NCBI GenBank assembly: GCA_018700535.1
Contig: JABITQ010000005.1
Coordinates: 1 to 11,698 of the forward strand
DNA length: 11,698 nucleotides
DNA from: Candidatus Uhrbacteria bacterium
GTDB taxonomy: Bacteria > Patescibacteriota > Patescibacteriia > UBA9934 > GWF2-40-263
Direction: 5' to 3'
The notes below the pieces were generated by a model. It was not told the origin of the DNA, ran no database searches, and saw only the letters and a program-made list of their open reading frames with translations. Position 1 is the stretch's first letter, and the number at the start of each line of letters is the position of its first letter. Made by a program: the position numbers and the translations under genes. Shown piece after piece: positions 1 to 6,202 of the stretch.

Positions 1-4
1 AACG

Positions 5-40
5 AATCCCCAACAGGTACGCTGTCGGGGATTTTAGTTT
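5..40 (+). terminator. Intrinsic terminator of an upstream + strand gene
   Basis: Stem of 11 positions: 6-16 pairs with 22-32, with one A/C mismatch at 12/26. The loop is GTACG (17-21) and it is followed by TTTTAGTTT. The orientation of the T-run means it ends a plus-strand gene lying to the left of the window. Confidence 0.7.
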
Positions 41-54
41 GGCACCCTTGTCTA

Positions 55-83
55 TCGACAAAAAGAGCCTCGCAGGCTATTCT
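55..83 (+). promoter_or_regulatory. Putative ychF promoter
   Basis: A -35-like TCGACA (55-60, 5/6 match) is separated by exactly 17 bases from a -10-like TATTCT (78-83, 4/6). Transcription would start near 90, about 16 bases before the ATG at 106. The spacer contains a small hairpin (AGCCT 66-70 / AGGCT 74-78). An outer inverted repeat, TCGACA (55-60) / TGTCGA (86-91), surrounds it, so these bases may also form an operator or RNA structure. Read from sequence only. Confidence 0.4.
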
Positions 84-105
84 GTTGTCGAATTAATATT
101 TGCTT

Positions 106-1182
106 ATGCTTCAAGTAGGAATCGTTGGTCTGCCAAACGTTGGTAAGTCCACATTGTTTAAAACACTCACCAAAAAGCAGGTTGATTGCGAGAACTTTCC
201 GTTCTGTACAATCGAACCCAATATTGGTGTTGTTGAGGTTCCAGACGAGCGCCTCAAGGCCTTGGCGGATATTTCAAAGACTCAAAAGATCATCCCAACA
301 GCGATCGAGTTTGTAGACATTGCTGGTCTAGTAAAAGGAGCGCACAAAGGTGAGGGTCTTGGAAACAAGTTCTTGGCGAACATTCGTGAGGTCGATATGA
401 TCTTGCATGTGGTACGTGCGTTTGAGGTTGAGGGTGTGCATCATGTTGATGGAAACGTTGATCCAGCGCGCGACGTTGAGACAATTGAAATCGAGTTGGC
501 ACTTTCAGATATGAGTGCGGTAGAGAAACGATTGGCTGGTGTTAGAAATAAATTGAAAACTGGAAAGGACAAGGATTTAGAAAACGAGCAGAGCGCCCTT
601 GAGAAACTACTCGCAGCAGTGAGTGAAGGAAAGATGGCAAATGGAGTTGAGTTGTCTGAAGACGAGGAGGCACAGATTGGAGATCTCTATCTGCTAAGTC
701 GCAAGCCGATTCTCTATATTGTAAACACTGACGAAGACACAGCAACAGATGCATCATGGGTGAGTCCTCTTGGGCCGGAGCGATTGGCGATTCCGATTAG
801 TGTAAAGGTTGAGTCAGAAATAATGGAGATGGACCCTGAGGAGCAAGTGATGTTTCTTGAAGAGCTTGGGATCAGTCAGTCTGGACTCGATCGACTTATT
901 GGAAAGTGCTATGAGCTTCTCAATTTGATTACATATTTTACAACCGGTGAAAAAGAAACACGCGCATGGACAATTGCGCGTGATACCAAAGCTCCCCAGG
1001 CTGCTGGGAAGATTCATACAGATTTTGAAAAAGGATTCATCCGCGCTGAAGTCATTGCTTACGATGACTTTGTAGAGTTTAACGGAGAGTCAGGATCGCG
1101 CGACAACGGGAAGCAGCGAGTAGAAGGAAAAGACTACGTGATGAAGGATGGGGACGTGTGTCATTTCCGCGTTAGTAACTAA
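106..1182 (+). CDS. ychF: Redox/ribosome-associated ATPase YchF (OLA1 family)
   Basis: Universally conserved Obg-family P-loop ATPase that binds ribosomes and participates in translation and stress control. It has 358 residues, the usual family length (~363). G1 is GLPNVGKST (8-16). G3 is DIAGL (71-75), with the hydrophobic residue that replaces the catalytic glutamine in HAS-type GTPases, followed by VKGAHKGEGLGNKFL. The nucleotide-specificity position reads N207-T-D-E210, the NxxE form that makes YchF prefer ATP over GTP. A coiled-coil region lies around 125-190, and a TGS domain spans ~275-356, ending in the typical DYVMKDGDV...HFR pattern. A TTG two codons upstream (100) is in frame, but ATG 106 fits the family N-terminus better. 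No Shine-Dalgarno is visible. The last 11 bases overlap the convergent methyltransferase gene. Confidence 0.95.
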   Translation: MLQVGIVGLPNVGKSTLFKTLTKKQVDCENFPFCTIEPNIGVVEVPDERLKALADISKTQKIIPTAIEFVDIAGLVKGAHKGEGLGNKFLANIREVDMILHVVRAFEVEGVHHVDGNVDPARDVETIEIELALSDMSAVEKRLAGVRNKLKTGKDKDLENEQSALEKLLAAVSEGKMANGVELSEDEEAQIGDLYLLSRKPILYIVNTDEDTATDASWVSPLGPERLAIPISVKVESEIMEMDPEEQVMFLEELGISQSGLDRLIGKCYELLNLITYFTTGEKETRAWTIARDTKAPQAAGKIHTDFEKGFIRAEVIAYDDFVEFNGESGSRDNGKQRVEGKDYVMKDGDVCHFRVSN

Positions 1183-2347
1183 GGACAAAAATGTTTCGAG
1201 CCACAAGTTGGTTTGAGCGATAGTAGAGGTGCTCATCGTGGATGGTGAATCCGAGACGAACGAGCATTTCACGAATAGGGAGACTGTGCCATGTCAGGTC
1301 TCTTTTTTTGTAGGCAGGGAAGGCGATGACAAGTTTTGCTCCAGGGTTTAGTAAAGGCTTTAGTCCTTCAAGAGATTCCTCAAACGTCGGCATCATAAAC
1401 TTTTCAGTTTTTTCAAGTTCGTACCCATCGATGGTGGACTGACGTGGTCGTCCCAAAAATACTTCTGCCACGATCGCATCGACAGGCGCAGGTGCTTCCT
1501 CGTTTGATGCGAGGTCAGCTGCGGGAGAAAGAAGGATAGAGGTTTCTGGTGGCTCCATTTCAAAATGCTTGTGCAGCCAGTTAAGATTCTTTTTTGTATC
1601 AGCAACAGCTTTTTCAGAAATGTCAGAAGCAGCTAAGCGCTTCCATCCCATCATGGACGCTTCCATCAATACGGTTCCGGATCCACAGAATGGATCAAGA
1701 ATTGAAGACTCAGCAGGGTTTTTTCCTGTGAGGTTGATCATCATGCGTGCGAGTTTTGGTGGAAGCATTCCTGAGCGTTTATCGCGTTTAGGTCGACCAT
1801 AGTCACGGTCAGACCAAGCTTTGAAATCTTGCACAGCCTCAGTCTTTCCAATCAAGATTTTGTCTTTATCAACCAGGAAAACAAATTCCCCACCAGAGTC
1901 GAGGAGATTATTTGTCTCTACGATAACGGATGAGAGTCGTGGTTCTTTGCTTGAGACAAAACGCACAGGGCGTCCAAGCTCTTTGAGTAATTTCTTTACT
2001 TTGCGACCCAACGAGTCGATATCATTTTCAATACGTCGACTCATCTGAACATTTCCCATCTCGTAAACACTGATCCCAAAACTGATTTTATTTTTCCCCA
2101 TGGCTCCTGAAGCATAGGCAGAAATCAGCTCAGCAGCAGCTTCCTCGTCCCAGGTCTTGAGCTCACCAATGATATGTCCAGCCTTTACGATGCCTGCAAG
2201 ACGAGACTGCATGGCTCCGAGGTTCTTTTCCTCAATATCAGTGAGTAGAACGGTTTTTGATTCGGAGACAATCTTAAGGTCGCCAAAAACGGCTGAAAGC
2301 TCAGCTTTTGATAGATTTGGGTGAGATCCGAGAATGAAATATGTCAT
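1172..2347 (-). CDS. Trm11/TrmG10-like SAM-dependent RNA methyltransferase (UPF0020 family)
   Basis: Probably a tRNA or rRNA guanine-N2 methyltransferase-type protein of 391 residues (start ATG at 2347). The N-terminal ~160 residues are THUMP-like. The stretch from ~173 to 205 (QDFKAW...DYGRPKRD...GMLPPKLARMMINL) is the signature connecting region of archaeal Trm-G10/Trm11 enzymes. SAM-binding motif I is LDPFCGSGT (217-225), followed by a SDIS acidic strand end. The usual catalytic motif IV, (D/N)PP(Y/F), is not present: the equivalent strand after DAIV reads AEVFLGR (~294-300). This may be a lineage-specific variant or a loss of the standard chemistry. The substrate is not readable from sequence. 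An in-frame ATG 10 codons upstream (2377) is less likely because family members begin close to MTYFILG. No Shine-Dalgarno is seen. The stop overlaps the end of ychF on the opposite strand. Confidence 0.8.
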   Translation of the reverse strand: MTYFILGSHPNLSKAELSAVFGDLKIVSESKTVLLTDIEEKNLGAMQSRLAGIVKAGHIIGELKTWDEEAAAELISAYASGAMGKNKISFGISVYEMGNVQMSRRIENDIDSLGRKVKKLLKELGRPVRFVSSKEPRLSSVIVETNNLLDSGGEFVFLVDKDKILIGKTEAVQDFKAWSDRDYGRPKRDKRSGMLPPKLARMMINLTGKNPAESSILDPFCGSGTVLMEASMMGWKRLAASDISEKAVADTKKNLNWLHKHFEMEPPETSILLSPAADLASNEEAPAPVDAIVAEVFLGRPRQSTIDGYELEKTEKFMMPTFEESLEGLKPLLNPGAKLVIAFPAYKKRDLTWHSLPIREMLVRLGFTIHDEHLYYRSNQLVARNIFVLSY

Positions 2348-2391
2348 AGTTTTTTGAATAAAGAGAGGATACCACACTCATTGGAAAAATC

Positions 2392-2420
2392 TTGACCATT
2401 TAGATAAATCCAGCTAGGAT
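2392..2420 (+). promoter_or_regulatory. Promoter of the rpsF-ssb-rpsR operon
   Basis: TTGACC (2392-2397, 5/6 to the -35 consensus), a 17-base spacer, then TAGGAT (2415-2420, 4/6 to the -10). It lies in the divergent gap between the methyltransferase and rpsF. The start near 2427 gives a leader of about 80 nt before the rpsF ATG at 2508. Confidence 0.6.
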
Positions 2421-2440
2421 ACTGGCGTTTATTATTAATC

Positions 2441-2500
2441 TGTCCGAAGCCCAGAAACAGGGCTGCCACGTACGCGCTAGTCGTTTTTCGTGGCCAGATC
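2441..2500 (+). promoter_or_regulatory. Structured rpsF leader, candidate S6:S18 autoregulatory element
   Basis: The leader contains CCG (2444-2446) directly before a hairpin, AGCCC (2448-2452) / GGGCT (2460-2464), with loop AGAAACA. A second, partly competing stem pairs CTG-CCACG (2463-2470) with CGTGG-C-CAG (2489-2497). Many bacteria control rpsF through an mRNA element in which an unpaired CCG next to a short hairpin mimics the S6:S18 site on 16S rRNA. The CCG-plus-hairpin arrangement and the location fit. The outer closing stem is weak, so the assignment is tentative. Confidence 0.35.
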
Positions 2501-2507
2501 AACTTTT

Positions 2508-3053
2508 ATGAAGCAGTACGAACTACTCTATATCGTTGGGGCTCAGTTTACCGACACAGAAGTTGGTGAGATCCAAGGCAAGGTTAAAGCCCTTGTTGAA
2601 AAAGTTGGAGGAACATTGCTCGAGGATCACAATCTTGGAAAGATCCGTCTTGCGTACACAATTAAGAAGGTAAACCACGGAAGCTACATCCTCGCTTACC
2701 TCGAGGCTGAAGGTGCCATGGTTGCCGAGCTTGATCGTCAGCTCCGCCTCAGTGATGATGTGCTACGTCACATGATCATCGACCGACCAGAAGGGTCAAA
2801 GGCATCCGACTTCGAGCTTACAAGCTACGTTGCTCCTCTTTCAGAAGAAGCGCGTGCAGAACGTGGGCCAAAGAAAAAGCCTGGAGCACGACCAGAGCGT
2901 GCACCTAAGCCAGCTGCGACACCAGCTCCCACACCAGCTGTCGCTCCACCAGCTCCATCAGCTTCTTCAGCAGAAGAAAAGAAGATGAGCATGGAAGAGC
3001 TAGATCAGAAGCTTGATAAGATTCTAGAGGGAGACCTTGCTGAGAACGTTTAA
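2508..3053 (+). CDS. rpsF: 30S ribosomal protein S6
   Basis: Small-subunit protein that binds 16S rRNA as a dimer with S18. Residues 1-92 (MKQYELLYIV... to RHMIID) match the S6 ferredoxin-like fold. The protein is 181 residues, well above the usual 95-135. A low-complexity Lys/Pro/Ala linker (about 117-154) follows the fold, ending in a short predicted helix (MSMEELDQKLDKIL, 160-173). The chosen start is ATG 2508 because it gives the canonical M(K/R)xYEL N-terminus. An in-frame GTG at 2490 lies inside a leader hairpin. No Shine-Dalgarno is visible. First gene of the operon; ssb begins 11 bases after its stop. Confidence 0.95.
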   Translation: MKQYELLYIVGAQFTDTEVGEIQGKVKALVEKVGGTLLEDHNLGKIRLAYTIKKVNHGSYILAYLEAEGAMVAELDRQLRLSDDVLRHMIIDRPEGSKASDFELTSYVAPLSEEARAERGPKKKPGARPERAPKPAATPAPTPAVAPPAPSASSAEEKKMSMEELDQKLDKILEGDLAENV

Positions 3054-3064
3054 CATTACAATTT

Positions 3065-3526
3065 ATGTATTCTCTCAACCGAGCAACCATCATCGGGAAT
3101 GTAACGCAGGACCCAGAGACCCGCACCATTCCTTCCGGTCAGACTGTATGCAACTTCTCTGTTGCAACAAACCGTTTCTGGACAGGTCCAGACGGACAGA
3201 AGCAAGAGGCGTCTGAGTTTCACAACATTGTGGCTTGGCGTAAGCTTGCAGAAATCTGCAGTCAGTTCCTTAGTAAGGGACGTAAAGTATATATCGAAGG
3301 ACACATCCAGACTCGAAGCTGGGATGGACAAGATGGCGTAAAGCGCTATCGCACCGAGATTGTTGCGGATAACATGATTATCTTAGACAAGAAGGGTGGA
3401 TCTGGCGGCGCTGCTCCAATGAGTGGTGGTGGATCAAATCCATTTACTCCACCAAAGCCTCCAGTCAAAGATGATCCTGCTGCATTTGCAGATGATGAGA
3501 TCAAGGTTGAAGATATTCCGTTTTAA
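3065..3526 (+). CDS. ssb: Single-stranded DNA-binding protein SSB
   Basis: Coats single-stranded DNA during replication, repair and recombination, and recruits partners through its C-terminal tip. It has 153 residues. The OB fold spans about 1-110 (MYSLNRATIIGNVTQDPE at the start; FHNIVAWRKLAE and GRKVYIEGHIQTRSW inside). A Gly/Pro/Ser-rich linker then leads to the acidic end VEDIPF, a clean version of the DDIPF interaction peptide. The position between rpsF and rpsR is the classical bacterial arrangement. There is no Shine-Dalgarno before the ATG. Transcription is probably shared with rpsF. Confidence 0.97.
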   Translation: MYSLNRATIIGNVTQDPETRTIPSGQTVCNFSVATNRFWTGPDGQKQEASEFHNIVAWRKLAEICSQFLSKGRKVYIEGHIQTRSWDGQDGVKRYRTEIVADNMIILDKKGGSGGAAPMSGGGSNPFTPPKPPVKDDPAAFADDEIKVEDIPF

Positions 3527-3531
3527 ACTCT

Positions 3532-3765
3532 ATGCGAAGAAAAAATAACAATCCATTACAAAAAAAGCGACAGTGTTACTTCTGCTACAGCAATCTTACA
3601 CAGATTGACTACAAGGATGTAAATACTCTACGTCGTTACCTCTCTTCCTTTGCGAAGATTGTGCCACGCAAGCGTTCTGGTGTCTGTCAGACACACCAAC
3701 GCAAGCTATCAAACGCAATCAAGCAGTCACGGATTATGGCACTCGTGCCGTTTATCCAGAGGTAA
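3532..3765 (+). CDS. rpsR: 30S ribosomal protein S18, zinc-ribbon-type cysteine pattern
   Basis: Primary partner of S6 on the small-subunit platform. It has 77 residues, the normal size. The core reads IDYKDVNTLRRYLS...KIVPRKRSGVC...HQRKLSNAIKQSRIMALVPF, typical of S18. Cysteines at 15 and 18 (CYFC), together with C52 and H55 (CQTH), form a CxxC...CxxH set resembling the metal-binding (C+) form of small ribosomal proteins. Five bases separate it from ssb. The usual next gene, rplI, is absent; a strong hairpin and epmA follow instead. Confidence 0.95.
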   Translation: MRRKNNNPLQKKRQCYFCYSNLTQIDYKDVNTLRRYLSSFAKIVPRKRSGVCQTHQRKLSNAIKQSRIMALVPFIQR

Positions 3766-3772
3766 GAGTTAC

Positions 3773-3805
3773 AGACGAGTGCCTCAGGGTGCTCGTCTTT
3801 GGTTT
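3773..3805 (+). terminator. Strong hairpin between rpsR and epmA (attenuator or terminator)
   Basis: Eleven-pair stem (3773-3783 with 3788-3798, two G-U pairs), tetraloop TCAG, then TTTGGTTT running directly into the epmA ATG at 3806. The T-run is interrupted, so it may act as a partial terminator that lowers epmA-efp expression relative to rpsR, or as a fold controlling epmA translation. Orientation is plus. Confidence 0.55.
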
Positions 3806-4780
3806 ATGAATAATGTCACACGCATTGCAACAGAACGGCAACGAATCAACGATTCAATAAGATCGTTTTTTCGAGCACGAAATTACCTTGAGGTGGAAAC
3901 GCCGATTGTCGTAGCTTCGCCGGGTATGGAGCCGAACCTGTCTCCTTTTGAGTCAGCAGTGCATGAGCCGGATGGAACCAAGTATGACGTAGGGCTCATT
4001 ACATCTCCAGAATATTCAATGAAGAAGCTTCTTGGGCAAGGGATGAATAAAATCTTTACGTTAACAAAAGTGTTTCGTAACAAAGAATCGTTTGGTGGAT
4101 GTCACAACCCAGAGTTCACAATGCTTGAATGGTACCAGCAAGGGAAAAGTTACATTGAGTGCATGGATGAGACTGAGTTATTGGTTCGAAGTGTTGCGCA
4201 GGAGTTTGACTCTGAAAGATTCGACAAGAAATTTGAGCGAGTGAGAGTTCGTGATCTGTTCATTGGTTTAGTTGGGTATGATTTGGATCATGAGAGTATT
4301 GAGGGGCTTGAGGATGCATGTGCCACACACAAGATTTCGACCCATGCGTCTGACACAAAAAGCGATTTGTTTTACAGGTTGTTTCTTTCTCTAGTTGAAC
4401 CAACATTGAAGGGCAGGAATATATTTATCTATGATTACCCAAAGCATCAGGCTGCGCTTGCTCAGTTAACAAGTGATGGAAAATATGGGCAACGGTTTGA
4501 GCTGTACCTTGATGGGTTGGAGCTTTGCAATGGTTTTACTGAATTGACCAATGCTGCAGAGCAACGAGAACGGTTTGTTGAGGAGGTAGCAGAACGAAAA
4601 GTCTTAGGTGAAAAGATTTTCCCGATTGACGAAGAGCTTCTTGGACTGCTAGGATCGATTCAGAATCCAACGTTTGGAAACGCACTCGGCATCGATCGAT
4701 TGCACATGGTGGTGACAGGAAGTAAGTCGATTGACGACGTTCTCCTCTTTCCAGCCTCTAAGTTATTTAAACGCGCGTAG
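3806..4780 (+). CDS. epmA: EF-P lysine ligase EpmA (GenX/PoxA, LysRS paralog)
   Basis: Class II lysyl-tRNA synthetase paralog without the anticodon-binding domain; it ligates (R)-beta-lysine or lysine to a lysine of EF-P. It has 324 residues, the standard EpmA length (~325). Visible elements: motif 1 region VETPIVVASPGMEPNLSPF (30-48), motif 2 VFRNKESFGGCHNPEFTMLEWY (89-110, including the EpmA-typical HNPEFTMLEWY), ELCNGFTEL (239-247), and motif 3 GNALGIDRL (291-299). The start is ATG 3806. An open frame continues upstream to 3650, but that part overlaps rpsR in another frame and has no synthetase homology. Its target efp begins two bases after its stop, strong contextual support. No EpmB (lysine aminomutase) or EpmC lies in the window. 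Confidence 0.92.
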   Translation: MNNVTRIATERQRINDSIRSFFRARNYLEVETPIVVASPGMEPNLSPFESAVHEPDGTKYDVGLITSPEYSMKKLLGQGMNKIFTLTKVFRNKESFGGCHNPEFTMLEWYQQGKSYIECMDETELLVRSVAQEFDSERFDKKFERVRVRDLFIGLVGYDLDHESIEGLEDACATHKISTHASDTKSDLFYRLFLSLVEPTLKGRNIFIYDYPKHQAALAQLTSDGKYGQRFELYLDGLELCNGFTELTNAAEQRERFVEEVAERKVLGEKIFPIDEELLGLLGSIQNPTFGNALGIDRLHMVVTGSKSIDDVLLFPASKLFKRA

Positions 4781-4782
4781 CT

Positions 4783-5349
4783 ATGGCAAGTCCAAATGAT
4801 ATTAAGAAAGGAATGATCATCAATAGGAATGGATCATTATGGTCAGTTGTTGATTTTCAGCGTGTGAGCCCAGGGAAAGGTGGATCATTCGTCAGAACAA
4901 AGATGAAGAATTTGAAAACTGGAAAGGTAAACGAAGAAAATCTTAAGGCGTCTGAGCAACTTACGTTTGAAGATGTTTCAAATAAAAAGATGCAGTTCCT
5001 TTTTAATGATGCGAGCTTTTATACATTCATGGATACTGTGACGTATGAACAAGTCGCAGTGGCAACTTCAGAAATCGAAGACATTAAGAAGTTTCTTAAA
5101 GAAGGATTAGAAGTCACAATTTCAATGCATGAAGGGAATCCGATTGCAGCAAGTTTGCCTCAAAAAATTCAATACACAGTTGGGTACACTGAGTCAGCAG
5201 AAAAAGGTGATACGGCATCTGGAAACGTTTTGAAAGATGCGGAAATGGACAATGGGCTGATCGTGCGAGTGCCTGCGTTCATTCATCAAGGTGACGAGAT
5301 TATGGTGAATACAGATTCAGGTGAGTACTCAGAGAGAGTGAGTAAATAA
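4783..5349 (+). CDS. efp: Elongation factor P
   Basis: tRNA-mimicking factor that rescues ribosomes stalled on polyproline. It has 188 residues, full length: an N-terminal KOW-like domain (1-~62) and two OB domains. The modified loop reads SPGKGG with Lys32, equivalent to E. coli Lys34, so the EpmA target residue is conserved. The C-terminal signature NVLKDAEMDNGLIVRVPAF...GDEIMVNTDSGEYSERV is intact. It starts two bases after epmA, so translation is probably coupled; there is no separate Shine-Dalgarno. Ends just before the strong terminator at 5356. Confidence 0.97.
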   Translation: MASPNDIKKGMIINRNGSLWSVVDFQRVSPGKGGSFVRTKMKNLKTGKVNEENLKASEQLTFEDVSNKKMQFLFNDASFYTFMDTVTYEQVAVATSEIEDIKKFLKEGLEVTISMHEGNPIAASLPQKIQYTVGYTESAEKGDTASGNVLKDAEMDNGLIVRVPAFIHQGDEIMVNTDSGEYSERVSK

Positions 5350-5350
5350 A

Positions 5351-5389
5351 AGAACGCCCCGCAGACCAAGAGTGGTCTGCGGGGCTTTT
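5351..5389. terminator. Bidirectional terminator shared by efp and the convergent gene
   Basis: Perfect 13-pair GC-rich stem (5356-5368 with 5373-5385), loop AGAG, TTTT on the plus side and a run of A's (5348-5354 region) on the other side, giving a T-rich tail for the minus strand too. The minus-strand gene stops at 5398, a few bases away. Confidence 0.9.
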
Positions 5390-5397
5390 CGTTTGCG

Positions 5398-6114
5398 CTA
5401 GGCGTGTCGTCTTGGGACGTATACTGATAGGTTTTTCACCTCCCGGCGTCCAGAGTTTCTGAACGCGCGAGAAGTCGCAAGTGCTTGGTGGTGTCTGCCA
5501 GTTCGCCTACCGTGCTGCAATGGCTTTTCTCTGCGGCTTGCAATAAGGCGATCAAAATATTCACGCGCTAGTTGCTTTTGCAAAATCTCTGAAGCTTGTT
5601 CAGCTTCGCGTAGTGCACGTGTGCGTTCCACATAGATTGTTGCTGCCTTTCGAAGTACGCCCTTCCCAGCCCTTGTGAGAAGTGAGAAGAATCTGAATGG
5701 CGATTGTCTCGGGCCTGTGACTTTCATCTGCACGCCCAGCAGTTGTGGTTCTTCAAATCTACGTCGGTTTCGAGCGATGTTGCAGATCACTCCTGCGACA
5801 CGTGTGGCGATGTAATCGATCGACTGGCGACGTGTTGCGCAAATTTCAATATAGACTCGTATACCTCGATCTTCAGTCAACAGAGCGGCAAGCACGAATC
5901 TTGTAATCTTGCCGTGCACAGATTTCCCACTTCGGAGTGTGAGTTGAATTTCGAAGGTGGGGTCTCCTGTGAATGGGGCGGGATCGACAACGAGATCGAT
6001 GTGTTCCGCGAGATGCTCAGCTTCTCCTCTCGTAAGTCTGTTTGGGAGGCCGCGTCGCAGAAGTTCCGCTGACACAGCATTCTCAAGTGCAATTCCTGCT
6101 CGAAATTTAGCCAC
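5398..6114 (-). CDS. Uncharacterised protein with possible PD-(D/E)XK nuclease-like N-terminal half
   Basis: I do not recognise a named family. It has 238 residues. The N-terminal part has a helix with E11 (GIALENAVSAELLRRG), then strand HIDLVV with D40, then FEIQLTL with E55-x-Q57. A helix (KSVHGKITRFVLAAL) and a strand (GIRVYIEI) follow. This alpha-beta-D-ExQ-alpha-beta order resembles a PD-(D/E)XK fold with Gln in place of the usual Lys; this is inference from pattern only. The second half is helical (about 150-195, many Glu/Arg) and ends in an Arg/His-rich basic tail of ~45 residues that could contact nucleic acid. The start is GTG 6112-6114, preceded by GGAGG (6119-6123) at a short 4-base spacing; such a Shine-Dalgarno is rare here. 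It lies downstream of recA but is separated from it by a terminator, so it is probably transcribed on its own. Confidence 0.6.
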   Translation of the reverse strand: MAKFRAGIALENAVSAELLRRGLPNRLTRGEAEHLAEHIDLVVDPAPFTGDPTFEIQLTLRSGKSVHGKITRFVLAALLTEDRGIRVYIEICATRRQSIDYIATRVAGVICNIARNRRRFEEPQLLGVQMKVTGPRQSPFRFFSLLTRAGKGVLRKAATIYVERTRALREAEQASEILQKQLAREYFDRLIASRREKPLQHGRRTGRHHQALATSRAFRNSGRREVKNLSVYVPRRHA

Positions 6115-6171
6115 TTGTCCTCCAGTTTTTAGCCAATATAAGAATAGCGATTCTGATCAAATTCAGCAAAT

Positions 6172-6197
6172 AAAAATAGGGCCATGGCCCTATTTTT
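6172..6197 (-). terminator. Intrinsic terminator of recA
   Basis: A 26-base perfect palindrome (AAAAATAGGGCC/ATGG.. type). The 11-pair stem with CATG loop ends in a five-base T-run on either strand. It lies five bases after the recA stop codon (6203-6205), so it ends recA on the minus strand. Confidence 0.9.
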
Positions 6198-6202
6198 AAA
6201 CT

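Noticed and set aside
3650..3805. N-terminal extension of epmA by 52 codons
   Set aside because: It overlaps rpsR in another frame, has no synthetase similarity, and EpmA proteins begin near the chosen ATG.
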